64,000 nucleotides of DNA from the NCBI RefSeq assembly GCF_003732425.1, contig NZ_MOBX01000003.1, forward strand, positions 372,001 to 436,000, written 5' to 3'. Positions 1-8,445 of this stretch are shown one piece after another. Numbering within the stretch: the stretch's first letter is position 1; each line of letters starts with the position of its first letter. The DNA comes from Pseudomonas fluorescens. GTDB taxonomy: Bacteria; Pseudomonadota; Gammaproteobacteria; Pseudomonadales; Pseudomonadaceae. The notes below the pieces were generated by a model that searched no databases, was not told the DNA's origin, and worked only from the letters and a program-made list of their open reading frames with translations. The position numbers and the translations under genes were made by a program.

Positions 1-6
1 CAAGCC

Positions 7-1110
7 ATGAACCGCCGCCACGGTGACAGCCAACCGCTGCATACCCCGCGCTCCCGGGCGCTGGGCATGCACCTGGTGCTGATGCTGGTGGTCTGCGTGC
101 TCGGCAGCCGCGTGCTGCTGGCGCACCAGGCCAGCGTCGGCGAGCCACCAGCGGCGAGCGAATCCGCCACCCCGTGGGGTGGCGACTATTTCCCCAACAC
201 CCTGCTGACCGATCAGGATGGTCGGCAGGTGCATTTTTTCGATGACCTGATCAAAGACAAAGTGGTGGTGATCAATTTCATCTTCACCTCGTGCAGCGAT
301 TCTTGCCCCTTGGAAACCGCGCGCCTGCGCCAAGTGCAAAAACTGCTCGGAGATCGGGTCGGCCAGGACATTTTCTTCTACTCGATCAGCATCGACCCGC
401 TCAGCGACACCCCCGAAGTGCTCAAAGCCTATGCGCAGCGCTTTAAGGTCGGCCCGGGCTGGAAGTTTCTCACTGGCGAATTCGCCGATGTCACCGACTT
501 GCGCAAGAAACTCGGGCTGTTCATTGAAGGCGTCGACAACGGCCGCAGCAAGGATCACAACCTCAGCCTGATCGTCGGCAACCAGACCACCGGGCGCTGG
601 ATGAAAGCCTCGCCATTCGAGAATCCGTGGATCCTCGCCGATCAACTGGCCAACACTTTGCAGAACTGGAAACAGCCGAGCATCGAAGAGAGTTACGCCA
701 ACGCCCCGGACATTCGCCCGCCCAGCAACGGCGAAGAACTGTTCCGCACGCGCTGCGCCTCGTGCCACAGCCTCGGCCCTATGGATGGGCAGGGCCTCGG
801 CATGCGCAGCATCGGCCCTGACCTGATCGGCGTGACCCGCCACCGTGATCCGAAGTGGCTGAATCGCTGGATCCGCGAACCGGATCGCCTGCTCGCGGAA
901 AAAGACCCGATTGCCCTGCAACTCTACGAACAATTCGAGCGAATCCCGATGCCCAATCTGCGCCTCGACGAACAGTCCGCGCAGTCGATCATCGACTTCC
1001 TCAGCGATGAAACCGAGCGTCAGCAACCGTCCAGCAGTGCCGTAGCCGGCGGTGCATTGACGCCAGTAAAACCGGGCGATCCAGCCGCGACGGTGAGTCA
1101 GATGCGGTAG
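7..1110 (+). CDS. SCO1/SenC copper-chaperone domain fused to cytochrome c
   Basis: Membrane-anchored periplasmic protein of 367 aa. A hydrophobic segment at about residues 20-40 is a signal/anchor. Residues about 55-220 are a thioredoxin-like SCO1/SenC domain with the copper-binding pair C96 and C100 (CSDSC) and the matching histidine H184 in the context KDHNLS. After a linker, residues about 240-340 form a class I cytochrome c domain with heme motif CASCH (C250, C253, H254) and a likely axial methionine at M315 (RIPMPN). SCO proteins deliver copper or electrons to heme-copper oxidases or act as thiol oxidoreductases; the fused heme suggests direct redox coupling. No oxidase genes lie downstream, where a two-component system follows after about 95 bp; its upstream partner may lie outside the window. 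Family assignment is firm, the physiological target unknown. Confidence 0.9.
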   Translation: MNRRHGDSQPLHTPRSRALGMHLVLMLVVCVLGSRVLLAHQASVGEPPAASESATPWGGDYFPNTLLTDQDGRQVHFFDDLIKDKVVVINFIFTSCSDSCPLETARLRQVQKLLGDRVGQDIFFYSISIDPLSDTPEVLKAYAQRFKVGPGWKFLTGEFADVTDLRKKLGLFIEGVDNGRSKDHNLSLIVGNQTTGRWMKASPFENPWILADQLANTLQNWKQPSIEESYANAPDIRPPSNGEELFRTRCASCHSLGPMDGQGLGMRSIGPDLIGVTRHRDPKWLNRWIREPDRLLAEKDPIALQLYEQFERIPMPNLRLDEQSAQSIIDFLSDETERQQPSSSAVAGGALTPVKPGDPAATVSQMR

Positions 1111-1204
1111 CGGCGAAATAGCATCATTGAACCGTGTGTTGCGGTCAGAGCCACCTACACTGATGGCTGTAACTGCCTCGATACAAAACCTCCAGGGCAC
1201 TCCC

Positions 1205-2698
1205 ATGCAGCGACTGGAAGCACAAAAAACACCTGCGCCGGACACGTCGGCGGCAATGGGCAAAAGTTGGCGCGAACAGTTCAATCTGCTGCGTTGGTTC
1301 TCGCTTGCGAGTTTTTTCATCATCGCCGCCGTGGCGGTGGGCCTCGGCTATATCTCCACGCGCTTCGTGGTCACCGAAAGCGTCGAGCGCGACGCCTTGC
1401 TGACCGCCCAATTCGTTCAGGCCATCGGCGCGGCGGAAATACGCCATGCCGGCATCACCCCGGCGCGGACCATGGGCGAAATGCTCGATCCGCGCCAGGA
1501 CGGCAACTTCCCTGATGTCGACCCTGTGTTACAGGCTTCGGCGCGTATCGAATTTCTCGACCATGTCGAACACCTGCCGGACATTCTTCTGGCCACGGTG
1601 TACGCCTTGGATCGCACGGTGATCTGGTCAACCAACGCTGAGCTTATCGGCGTGCACATCAAGGATGACGACGAACTCGACGAGTCGTTCGAGATGAAAG
1701 TGCCGGTGTCCTCCAGCTACCACAAGATCGACGATGAGAAACCCGAGCAGCAGTTGCTGCGCGAACCGAAATACCTGTTCATCGAGAACTACATCCCGAT
1801 GTTCAACGCCGACAAAAGCAAAGTCGTCGCCATGGTCGAGATCTACAAGGAACCGGCGGATCTGGTCGACCGCATCGACCGTGGATTCGCCTCGATCTGG
1901 GCCGCCACATGTTTCGGCGGTGCGGCGATCTTTCTCGCGTTGTTCTGGATCGTCCGCCGCGCGGCGCAACTGCTGCAGAGCCAGCAGCAACAGTTGATCA
2001 GCAATGAAACCTTTGTCGCCCTCGGCGAGATGTCCTCGGCGGTGGCGCACAGCCTGCGCAATCCGCTGGCGACCATTCGTTCCAGCGCCGAACTGGCCCA
2101 GGAAGTCGCCAGCCCCGGCGCGCAACGCAACATCGGCGACATCATCAGCCAGGTCGATCGCATGTCGCGCTGGGTCCGTGAATTGCTGGTGTCACTGCGG
2201 CCGATGAATGACGACGGCGAGGCGGTGGACCTGGTGATGGCGGTCGAAGACACCGTTGGCGCCTTCGAAGCATTGATCAAACGCTGCAACGTCGAAGTGC
2301 GCTTTACACCGCAGAATTGCGCGCCGGTGGTCAGCCAGAAGGTGTTGCTCACGCAAATCCTCAATAGCCTGTTTGCCAACGCCCTGGAAGCCATGCCCAA
2401 GGGCGGTGTGCTCAGCATCGAATTCGAAACACCGCAGCCCGACAGCGTGCGCCTGACCGTGAGCGACACCGGCAAGGGCATGAGCGCGCAGCAGCAACTG
2501 TTGGTGTTCAAACCGTTTTTCACCACCAAGCAGGGCGGCCTCGGCGTTGGCCTGGCGTTGGTCAAAAGAATCATGGAGCGGTTTCAGGGCTCGGTCGTCT
2601 TGACCAGCAAAGAGCAGGAGGGAACCCGCGTCAGTCTCAACTTCAAAGTGGCATCGGGAGGGGAATATGGAGCACAGCATTCTGCTGGTCGAGGATGA
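1205..2698 (+). CDS. Membrane sensor histidine kinase
   Basis: Sensor kinase of about 497 aa. A transmembrane helix at about residues 30-52 is followed by a periplasmic sensor domain of about 180 residues, a second helix at about 228-250, then the kinase core: H-box with phospho-acceptor H282 (AHSLRNPL), N-box around N392 (NSLFANALE), G1 box DTGKGM at about 421-426, and a C-terminal GLGVGLAL G-box. The start is uncertain: ATG 1205 leaves a normal N-terminus, but ATG 1163 and upstream GTG/TTG codons are in frame. The 3' end overlaps the response-regulator gene by 32 bp, so the two form a translationally coupled pair. Ligand unknown; the preceding SCO-cytochrome gene makes a redox or copper cue conceivable, but that is inference. 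Confidence 0.9.
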   Translation: MQRLEAQKTPAPDTSAAMGKSWREQFNLLRWFSLASFFIIAAVAVGLGYISTRFVVTESVERDALLTAQFVQAIGAAEIRHAGITPARTMGEMLDPRQDGNFPDVDPVLQASARIEFLDHVEHLPDILLATVYALDRTVIWSTNAELIGVHIKDDDELDESFEMKVPVSSSYHKIDDEKPEQQLLREPKYLFIENYIPMFNADKSKVVAMVEIYKEPADLVDRIDRGFASIWAATCFGGAAIFLALFWIVRRAAQLLQSQQQQLISNETFVALGEMSSAVAHSLRNPLATIRSSAELAQEVASPGAQRNIGDIISQVDRMSRWVRELLVSLRPMNDDGEAVDLVMAVEDTVGAFEALIKRCNVEVRFTPQNCAPVVSQKVLLTQILNSLFANALEAMPKGGVLSIEFETPQPDSVRLTVSDTGKGMSAQQQLLVFKPFFTTKQGGLGVGLALVKRIMERFQGSVVLTSKEQEGTRVSLNFKVASGGEYGAQHSAGRG

Positions 2699-4097
2699 TG
2701 AACTGTTGGCCGAAAATATTCAGACCTACCTGGAGCGCAAAGACTTCGAGGTGACGGTTTGCCATTCGGCCGAAGACGCGCTGGAGCAATTGGGCAGCTT
2801 CATGCCGGACATCGTGCTGACCGACAACTCGCTGCCGGGCATGAGTGGTCATGATCTGATCCAGAAGCTGCGCATCAGCGCGCCGGATCTGAAAGTGATC
2901 ATGATGACCGGCTATGGCAACGTCGACGATGCCGTGGTGGCCATGAAGGAAGGCGCCTTTCATTACGTCACCAAACCGGTTGCACTGCCGGAACTCAAAC
3001 TGTTGCTCGACAAGGCCCTGGCCACCGAGCGCATGGAGCGCACGCTGTCGTTCTATCAGGAGCGCGAGGCGCAGAAGTCCGGGATACAAGCGCTGATCGG
3101 CGAATCGGCACCGATGCAGTACCTGAAAAACACCATCGGCCAGTTGCTCGACGCCGAACGGCGCATGGCCAACACCGATCTACCGCCGGTGCTTGTCGAG
3201 GGCGAAACCGGCACCGGCAAGGAACTGGTGGCCCGCGCGCTGCACTTCGACGGCCCGCGCAGCAAAGGCCCGTTCATTGAGTTCAACTGTGCGTCGATCC
3301 CGTCGAATCTGGTCGAGTCGGAACTGTTCGGTCACGAGAAAGGCGCGTTCACCGACGCCAAGGATCGTCGCGTAGGTTTAGTGGAAGCCGCGGACGGCGG
3401 CACACTGTTTCTCGATGAAGTCGGGGAAATGGATCTGCTGTTGCAGGCCAAGCTGTTGAAGTTGCTGGAGGACCGGACGATTCGCCGGGTTGGTTCGGTG
3501 AAGGAGCGCAAGGTCAATCTGCGGGTGATCAGCGCCACCAACTGCAACCTTGAGCAAATGGTCCAGCAGGGCAAATTCCGTCGCGATCTGTTTTTCCGCT
3601 TGCGGATCATTTCGATCAAGGTGCCGCGCCTGTATGCCCGAGGTGAAGACATTTTGATGCTGGCCCGGCACTTCCTCGCCAGCCACGGCAAACGCTACGG
3701 TAAGCCGAACCTGCATTTCAGCGATCAGGCCGAAGAACTGCTGCTCAATTACACCTGGCCGGGCAACGTGCGTGAGTTGCGCAACATGCTTGAGCAAACC
3801 GTGCTGCTGGCACCGAGCGATACGATTGCCGCGCATCAACTCAATGTGTGCATGAGCCTGGTCGACGAACCGCCGCTGCACCTGCACGAAGTGCCGACGC
3901 ACTACGAACCCCGTCCGGCGAGCAATACCGAGTCGATGAACCTGCCGGAAGTCGAGCGCGACATGGTGCGCAAGATGCTCGACAAGACCGACTGGAACGT
4001 CACCAAATCCGCGCGCCTGCTGGGCCTGAGCCGCGACATGCTGCGCTACCGCATTGAAAAACTCGGCCTCGCCCGGCCGGATAAACGGCAGTGGTAA
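2667..4097 (+). CDS. NtrC-family sigma-54-type response regulator
   Basis: 476 aa. Receiver domain residues 1-120 with acidic pocket D10/D11, phospho-acceptor D53, T81 and K103. AAA+ central domain about 140-375 with Walker A GETGTGKE (179-186), Walker B TLFLDE (246-251) and arginine finger region FRRDLFFRL. C-terminal Fis-type helix-turn-helix about 430-470 (NVTKSARLLGLSRDMLRYRI). The sigma-54 contact loop reads GAFTDA (226-231) rather than the canonical GAFTGA. The ATG at 2667 sits behind a purine-rich GGGAGGGGAA ribosome site inside the kinase gene, supporting this start. It should activate, or if the loop variant matters otherwise regulate, promoters in response to the upstream kinase; its regulon is not visible here. 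Confidence 0.93.
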   Translation: MEHSILLVEDDELLAENIQTYLERKDFEVTVCHSAEDALEQLGSFMPDIVLTDNSLPGMSGHDLIQKLRISAPDLKVIMMTGYGNVDDAVVAMKEGAFHYVTKPVALPELKLLLDKALATERMERTLSFYQEREAQKSGIQALIGESAPMQYLKNTIGQLLDAERRMANTDLPPVLVEGETGTGKELVARALHFDGPRSKGPFIEFNCASIPSNLVESELFGHEKGAFTDAKDRRVGLVEAADGGTLFLDEVGEMDLLLQAKLLKLLEDRTIRRVGSVKERKVNLRVISATNCNLEQMVQQGKFRRDLFFRLRIISIKVPRLYARGEDILMLARHFLASHGKRYGKPNLHFSDQAEELLLNYTWPGNVRELRNMLEQTVLLAPSDTIAAHQLNVCMSLVDEPPLHLHEVPTHYEPRPASNTESMNLPEVERDMVRKMLDKTDWNVTKSARLLGLSRDMLRYRIEKLGLARPDKRQW

Positions 4098-4117
4098 CCC
4101 AGGTACACCGCATTTCC

Positions 4118-4212
4118 CCTGTGGGAGCGAGCCTGCTCGCGAATAGGCCGTGTCAGCCGACATCCATGTTGACTGACCCACCGCCTTCGCGAGCAGGCTC
4201 GCTCCCACAGGG
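4118..4212. repeat. REP/BIME-type inverted repeat pair (family A)
   Basis: Two inverted copies of the unit TGTGGGAGCGAGCCTGCTCG about 45 bp apart, immediately after the response-regulator stop. The same unit recurs at 5677, 25788 and (variant) 58451. Likely transcribed hairpin between convergent genes. Confidence 0.9.
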
Positions 4213-4247
4213 TTTTGTGGTGTCTGGTTAATACTTGGTAGTCAGAA

Positions 4248-4595
4248 TCAATGCTGCTGTCGGCTCAAACACTCCAGCAAACACCCCGGATCCAGCACCT
4301 CGTCATTCACATAAATCCCGCGCTCGGCATCGTATGTGCGGATAAACACCCGCACCGTCGCATCCGCCACGGTCGGCAACTGCGAATCGTAGAACTCATG
4401 GTCACCCGGAATCACCACAAAATCCTGCGGCGCCGTATCGTCGTAAGGCTTGGGCGGCGTGGAACTCAGTGAATACGGGGCAGGGTGGGCGAAGGGCTGG
4501 TTCGGCCCGTAATAATTGAAATTGCTGTCCAGCGCTTGCGCCTGAGTGGCGGCGAGCAGACAGCCGGTCAACAGCAGCCGATCGAGCATATGCAT
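4248..4595 (-). CDS. Small exported hypothetical protein
   Basis: About 115 aa with an N-terminal signal peptide (hydrophobic LLLTGCLLAATQAQA, cleavage probably after AQA). The mature part is rich in Pro, Tyr and Asp, with a PTVADATVRVFIRTYD segment that could form a beta-rich domain, and two cysteines near the C-terminus (GCLLEC). The ATG at 4595 has an AGGTG ribosome site; an upstream in-frame start at 4625 would spoil the signal peptide. Convergent with the preceding operon and bounded on both sides by REP pairs. The family is not recognised; function unknown. Confidence 0.65.
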   Translation of the reverse strand: MHMLDRLLLTGCLLAATQAQALDSNFNYYGPNQPFAHPAPYSLSSTPPKPYDDTAPQDFVVIPGDHEFYDSQLPTVADATVRVFIRTYDAERGIYVNDEVLDPGCLLECLSRQQH

Positions 4596-4678
4596 GGCGG
4601 CACCTGCGAGTGCGGTTTTCCCCAAGGCTATTAACTATAGCTGCCCACGCCCCCAACGCTCGATCCACATCGGATCCC

Positions 4679-4763
4679 TGTAGGAGTTGCCGAAGGCTGC
4701 GATCTTTTGATCTTGATCCTTAAAAACAAGATCAAAAGATCGCAGCCTGCGGCAGCTCCTACA
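4679..4763. repeat. REP/BIME-type inverted repeat pair (family B)
   Basis: Units of the form TGTAGGAGCTGCCGAAGGCT in inverted orientation, joined by a GATCTTTTGATC/GATCAAAAGATC core that extends the stem. Further copies at 30135, 47321 and 56502. The left arm reads GGAGTTGCC, a one-base difference from the other copies. Confidence 0.9.
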
Positions 4764-4853
4764 CGAATTGGCTTACATGTTTGCAACAACCGCAATTGCC
4801 GGGCTGATCTAGACTCGGATCCGCTCAATCACGAGCATCGTCCGGAGTGCGCC

Positions 4854-5651
4854 ATGGAAGTGCCCAACAATAAAACCGCCATCGAGAGTAATCGACAGGC
4901 GTGGAACGATTCCGCCCGCCATCATCAGGATTCGCCTGACTGGCGGGCCTTGCTCGGCGAGGTCGCGCAGGCGGATTTCTCTTGTCTTGATGAGACCCTG
5001 AGCGGGTTGCTGGAGGTCGATGGCAAAGATGTGATTCAACTGGGCTGCAACAACGGCCGCGAGAGTCTCTCTCTGTTTGCGCTCGGTGCCAGAATCGTGG
5101 TCGGTGTCGATCAGTCGGCGGCGTTTCTCGATCAGGCGCGTGAGCTGAACCAGCGCTCACCGCACAACGCCGAATTTATCGAAACCGATATTCATCATTT
5201 GCCGACGTCTTTGCAGAACCGTTTTGATGTGGCGCTGATCACCATCGGTGTTCTCAACTGGATGCCGGACATCGGCGAATTTTTCCGCCATGTCGCTTCA
5301 ACGCTGAAGCCGGGTGGCAAACTGGTGATCTACGAAACTCATCCATTTCTGGAGATGGTCGATCCCGACGCTGCGGATCCGTACCGCCTCGCCAGCTCGT
5401 ACTTTCGCGCCGAACCGTTTGTGCAGGAAGAGCCGATTGTCTATGTCGGCAAGGTTGAGCAGCCGGCGGCGAAGTCGTATTGGTTTGTGCATACGCTAGG
5501 GGCGATTTTCAGCGGTGCGATCGGAGCAGGGCTGAATATTGCGCACTTCAAGGAATACCCGCATTCGAATCGGGAAGAGGTGTATGACCAGTATCTGAAT
5601 CAAGCGGCGCAGATGCCGATGTGCTTTACCTTGGTTGCCACCAAGACCTGA
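4854..5651 (+). CDS. SAM-dependent class I methyltransferase
   Basis: About 265 aa. Motif I for S-adenosylmethionine binding is visible as DVIQLGCNNGRES (a GxNxG variant), followed by GVDQSAAFLDQA as the acidic strand-2 loop and the post-I region IGVLNWMPDIGEFFRHVASTL, typical of methyltransferase domain 11/25 proteins. The ATG at 4854 is chosen because the in-frame sequence upstream reads through the REP element at 4679 and cannot be conserved protein. Stands alone between two REP pairs. The methyl acceptor cannot be deduced. Confidence 0.85.
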   Translation: MEVPNNKTAIESNRQAWNDSARHHQDSPDWRALLGEVAQADFSCLDETLSGLLEVDGKDVIQLGCNNGRESLSLFALGARIVVGVDQSAAFLDQARELNQRSPHNAEFIETDIHHLPTSLQNRFDVALITIGVLNWMPDIGEFFRHVASTLKPGGKLVIYETHPFLEMVDPDAADPYRLASSYFRAEPFVQEEPIVYVGKVEQPAAKSYWFVHTLGAIFSGAIGAGLNIAHFKEYPHSNREEVYDQYLNQAAQMPMCFTLVATKT

Positions 5652-5676
5652 AGTTTTCCATTGTGACAAATGGCCT

Positions 5677-5748
5677 CTTCGCGAGCAGGCTCGCTCCCAC
5701 ATTGGTTTTGTGTACTGCACAGATCCAGTGTGGGAGCGAGCCTGCTCC
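5677..5748. repeat. REP/BIME-type inverted repeat pair (family A)
   Basis: CGCGAGCAGGCTCGCTCCCA followed about 20 bp later by its inverted partner TGGGAGCGAGCCTGCTC. Lies between the methyltransferase stop and the 3' end of the exopolysaccharide operon, where it may act as a bidirectional transcription end. Confidence 0.88.
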
Positions 5749-5803
5749 GGGCGGCGTTCCGACGAAGGCGGCCTCATGACCGCCACAACATTTCAAATGA
5801 GAA

Positions 5804-6496
5804 TCAAGCCTGCGCCGCTGCCGTCACTACCGGTCTTTCCGGCTTGCGCAGCGCCTCCAGTCTCGAGTTGCTGTAGTTCGATTCGCGGAAGAAACGCCAG
5901 TGTCCGAACAGGTCGTAAACATGCGTGATATGCCCTTGTTCCTGATAGCCCAAGCGAATATGCATCTTCAGGGCCTGTACGTTGGCGTTGTCGCAGATAT
6001 CCACCACTTTTTTAAAGCCTCGGGCAGCCATGACTTGCCACAGTGCGGTCTGTGCATCGACGGTCAAGCTACTGCCGAAATATTGGCGGGTAATTTCGGC
6101 ACCGAACTGAAAGTATTCACCGGGCTTGACCGGGAACGTGCAGCGGTAGAAGTGGCGGTCGTAATAGTCGCGAGTGCTGGCCCAGACGAACCCTACGGTG
6201 TGACCGTCCTGGTCCAGGTGCATATGCCCCGTATGCCCTTCAGCGGCCAATTCGGCCATGGTCTGCACGCGGTCACCAAAGTACTTGCCGAATGCTTTGG
6301 CGTTGTCCTCGGTGATGTCGACTCTGCGCAAACCTTCACAGGGGCGCAGTTTGTTCGGGGCAATCGGCGTGACCAGGTCGCGCTCCATCCACAGCAATTC
6401 ACGGTGAGCGAAGACGTAACGTTTCCACAGCGCGCCAAGGGTGCGGCGCAGGCCTTTTTGTTTGATGCGCAGAAGCAGACTTTCGATGACGCTCAT
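5804..6496 (-). CDS. GNAT-like acyltransferase of the exopolysaccharide cluster (distal copy)
   Basis: About 230 aa, last gene of the cluster. N-terminal basic amphipathic stretch (IESLLLRIKQKGLRR), then an alpha/beta fold with GNAT-like features: GHTGHMHLDQDGHTVGFVW as the central hairpin and VVDICDNANVQALKMHIRLGY, which resembles the N-x3-A-x2-x-Y acetyl-CoA-binding end of GNAT enzymes. It is a paralogue of the product of 7688-8377, sharing ELLWMERDLV, EGHTGHMH and FPVKPGE. ATG 6496 overlaps the stop of the upstream gene by 4 bp (ATGA). Probably modifies a sugar, amino sugar or peptide substituent of the polymer; substrate unknown. Confidence 0.75.
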   Translation of the reverse strand: MSVIESLLLRIKQKGLRRTLGALWKRYVFAHRELLWMERDLVTPIAPNKLRPCEGLRRVDITEDNAKAFGKYFGDRVQTMAELAAEGHTGHMHLDQDGHTVGFVWASTRDYYDRHFYRCTFPVKPGEYFQFGAEITRQYFGSSLTVDAQTALWQVMAARGFKKVVDICDNANVQALKMHIRLGYQEQGHITHVYDLFGHWRFFRESNYSNSRLEALRKPERPVVTAAAQA

Positions 6497-7683
6497 GATG
6501 CCCTCCGAGGCGCTAGCCCAGGTGTGTTGGATGGTGTTGCCGGTTGAGTTTCGGATGTGTTCGCCGCTGTCGAGTTGCCGGCACGCGGTGCGCGCCATTT
6601 TTGCAGGGCCGGTTTGACGTGGTGCCAAAGGCGTAGCCCCAGGCCCAGCAGCAAACCGCTCGGGCGCCACGAGTAAAAACTCCAGCGCCAGTGTTCCAGT
6701 TGCCCGGTCATGCGTTCGTGCAGTTGATGGCTGGAGTTTTCCAGGCTGACCCGCGACGCATCGATCCAGCGCCAGTGCTCATCCAGCCCCCAGCGAATCC
6801 ATTCCTCCAGCAACACCCGGCCGCTACCGAGGTCGGCGTATTGCGGCAAAAACGCCAGGTTGTAATCGTAGAGGCGACCCTGCTCGAGGAGGCCGAGGCG
6901 ATAGCTGATGCAGCGGCCGTTCAGCTCCAGCGTCACGACCCGCACCAGGCCTTGAGCGGCGAGGGCGGTGAAAGCGCTTTGCATCCACTGACGACTGCGT
7001 TCGGTGGCGAAAATCCCGACGCCCTCGTCACCTTTCCAACTGACCGACTCGACTTCCTGCAGCGCTTCTAAAATCGTAGGCATCGACAGCGCATCGGGGG
7101 TGATTCGCCGCACTTGCGCACCGCATGCGGCAATCCTTTTGCGCGCCCGACGCAGCTTGTAGCGCGGGTCGCCGGAGATCTCCTGATGATCGGTGTCGCT
7201 GATCAGATGCACCGGCACCCTGCAACTCAGGCGTCGTTCAGCCGTGGAGCTGCGCGCCGTCCATTCGCTGAGCGCACTTTCTTCACCGGCAGGTTCCGAC
7301 AGTTCGTTGAGTTGCAGCAGCGCATGGGGCAGATGCTTACGGATCAGCACCAGCGCCTTGTGCATGTCTTCGCGGCCGAGCAACGACAGCAGGGCCAGGC
7401 GATCGGCCAGCGGATAACCCAAGTGATGCAAAACGCGAAACGGCACACCAGCGAAGCCTTCGCGACTAACCACCAGTGGCAGGCACAGACGCAATTGCTC
7501 TGCTTCCCAGCCGAGCAGAATGTGCAGGCGCTGACCCTCGCCCAGGGCCTGCTCTGCCGCGCACAACCAGCCAAGGTTGTTGAACGGCGTGTGGTCGGCC
7601 ACATGCAGGCGCAGTGCCTCGTAGGCGGTTGCCGGAAAGTCGGCAGCGCACAGGGACGTGCGCCATTCGAATCGCATCACCAT
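6493..7683 (-). CDS. CelD/BcsL-type (GNAT_6) acyltransferase
   Basis: 396 aa. The central and C-terminal parts carry the hallmarks of the CelD/BcsL acetyltransferase group: RRARKRIAACG (basic helix), GDEGVGIF, the acceptor region SYRLGLLEQGRLYDYNLAF and YADLGSGRVLLEEWIRWGLDE near the acyl-CoA site. The last about 40 residues are Ala/Thr/Pro-rich and probably disordered. Starts 4 nt after the stop of the upstream acyltransferase and overlaps the downstream one by 4 bp, so it is sandwiched between two paralogous GNATs. Expected to acylate a nucleotide sugar or the growing glycan in the cytoplasm. An alternative ATG at 7677 differs by two residues. Confidence 0.78.
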   Translation of the reverse strand: MVMRFEWRTSLCAADFPATAYEALRLHVADHTPFNNLGWLCAAEQALGEGQRLHILLGWEAEQLRLCLPLVVSREGFAGVPFRVLHHLGYPLADRLALLSLLGREDMHKALVLIRKHLPHALLQLNELSEPAGEESALSEWTARSSTAERRLSCRVPVHLISDTDHQEISGDPRYKLRRARKRIAACGAQVRRITPDALSMPTILEALQEVESVSWKGDEGVGIFATERSRQWMQSAFTALAAQGLVRVVTLELNGRCISYRLGLLEQGRLYDYNLAFLPQYADLGSGRVLLEEWIRWGLDEHWRWIDASRVSLENSSHQLHERMTGQLEHWRWSFYSWRPSGLLLGLGLRLWHHVKPALQKWRAPRAGNSTAANTSETQPATPSNTPGLAPRRAS

Positions 7684-7687
7684 GGGT

Positions 7688-8377
7688 TCAGGCCGCCGTT
7701 GCTGTGACAGGTGGACGGGAAGTTTTACCCAGCGCCGCCAGGCGCGAACCGCTGTAGCGGGTTTCGCGATAGAAGCGCCAGCGGCCGAACAGCGTGTAGA
7801 TATTCATGATCCGCTGTTGTTCGGTATAGCCCATGCGCAGGTGCAGCTTCAGCGCCGGGGTGTTGCTGGCGTCACAGACATCGACCACTTGGCTGCAGCC
7901 TTTCACGGCCATGGCTTTCCACAGGCGCACTTGCACATCGACTGACAATTCGCTGCCCCAATAGGCACGGGTCATTTCGCCACCGAACTCGAAGAACTCG
8001 CCGGGTTTCACCGGGAACCGGCAACCGTAGTAATGCCGATCGAAATAGTCGCGCGACGTGCCCCAGATAAACGCCACGGCATCGCCTTGCTCGTCGACAT
8101 GCATATGCCCGGTGTGACCTTCACTGGCCAGCTCGGCCATGACGCCGACACGGTCGCCGAAGTAACGGGTGAAGGCGCTGGCGTTGTCTGCGGTGATCTC
8201 CATTACGCGCAGCGGCGGGTAGGGCTTGAGGTTGTGCGGCGGCACGGGGCTGACCAGATCGCGCTCCATCCACAGCAGTTCCTGATGGGCAAAAATGTAC
8301 ATTTTGCGGATCTTCGCCAAGGTCGCTCGCAGGCCTTTACGACGGATATGTCCGCTGAGTTTTTGTAAAACTTCCAT
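7688..8377 (-). CDS. GNAT-like acyltransferase of the exopolysaccharide cluster (proximal copy)
   Basis: About 229 aa; paralogue of the product of 5804-6496, with the same architecture: basic N-terminus (HIRRKGLRATLAKIRK), EGHTGHMHVDEQGDAVAFIW, FPVKPGEFFEFGGEM and VVDVCDASNTPALKLHLRMGY. ATG 8377 is preceded by GGAGAAGAG, a good ribosome site, whereas the longer in-frame start at 8449 would overlap the upstream gene. The tandem copies flanking the CelD-like gene suggest duplication, possibly giving two site-specific substituents. No catalytic residue assignment attempted. Confidence 0.75.
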   Translation of the reverse strand: MEVLQKLSGHIRRKGLRATLAKIRKMYIFAHQELLWMERDLVSPVPPHNLKPYPPLRVMEITADNASAFTRYFGDRVGVMAELASEGHTGHMHVDEQGDAVAFIWGTSRDYFDRHYYGCRFPVKPGEFFEFGGEMTRAYWGSELSVDVQVRLWKAMAVKGCSQVVDVCDASNTPALKLHLRMGYTEQQRIMNIYTLFGRWRFYRETRYSGSRLAALGKTSRPPVTATAA

Positions 8378-8445
8378 GGTCTCTTCTCCTGATGAGAGTC
8401 CCACGCACAGCAAGAAGCTCGCGGGGCAGTACATCGAAGGGCGGT

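Noticed and set aside
4118..4212. CRISPR-like repeat spacing of the family A/B/C elements
   Set aside because: They are inverted pairs scattered between genes, not direct repeats with regular spacers.
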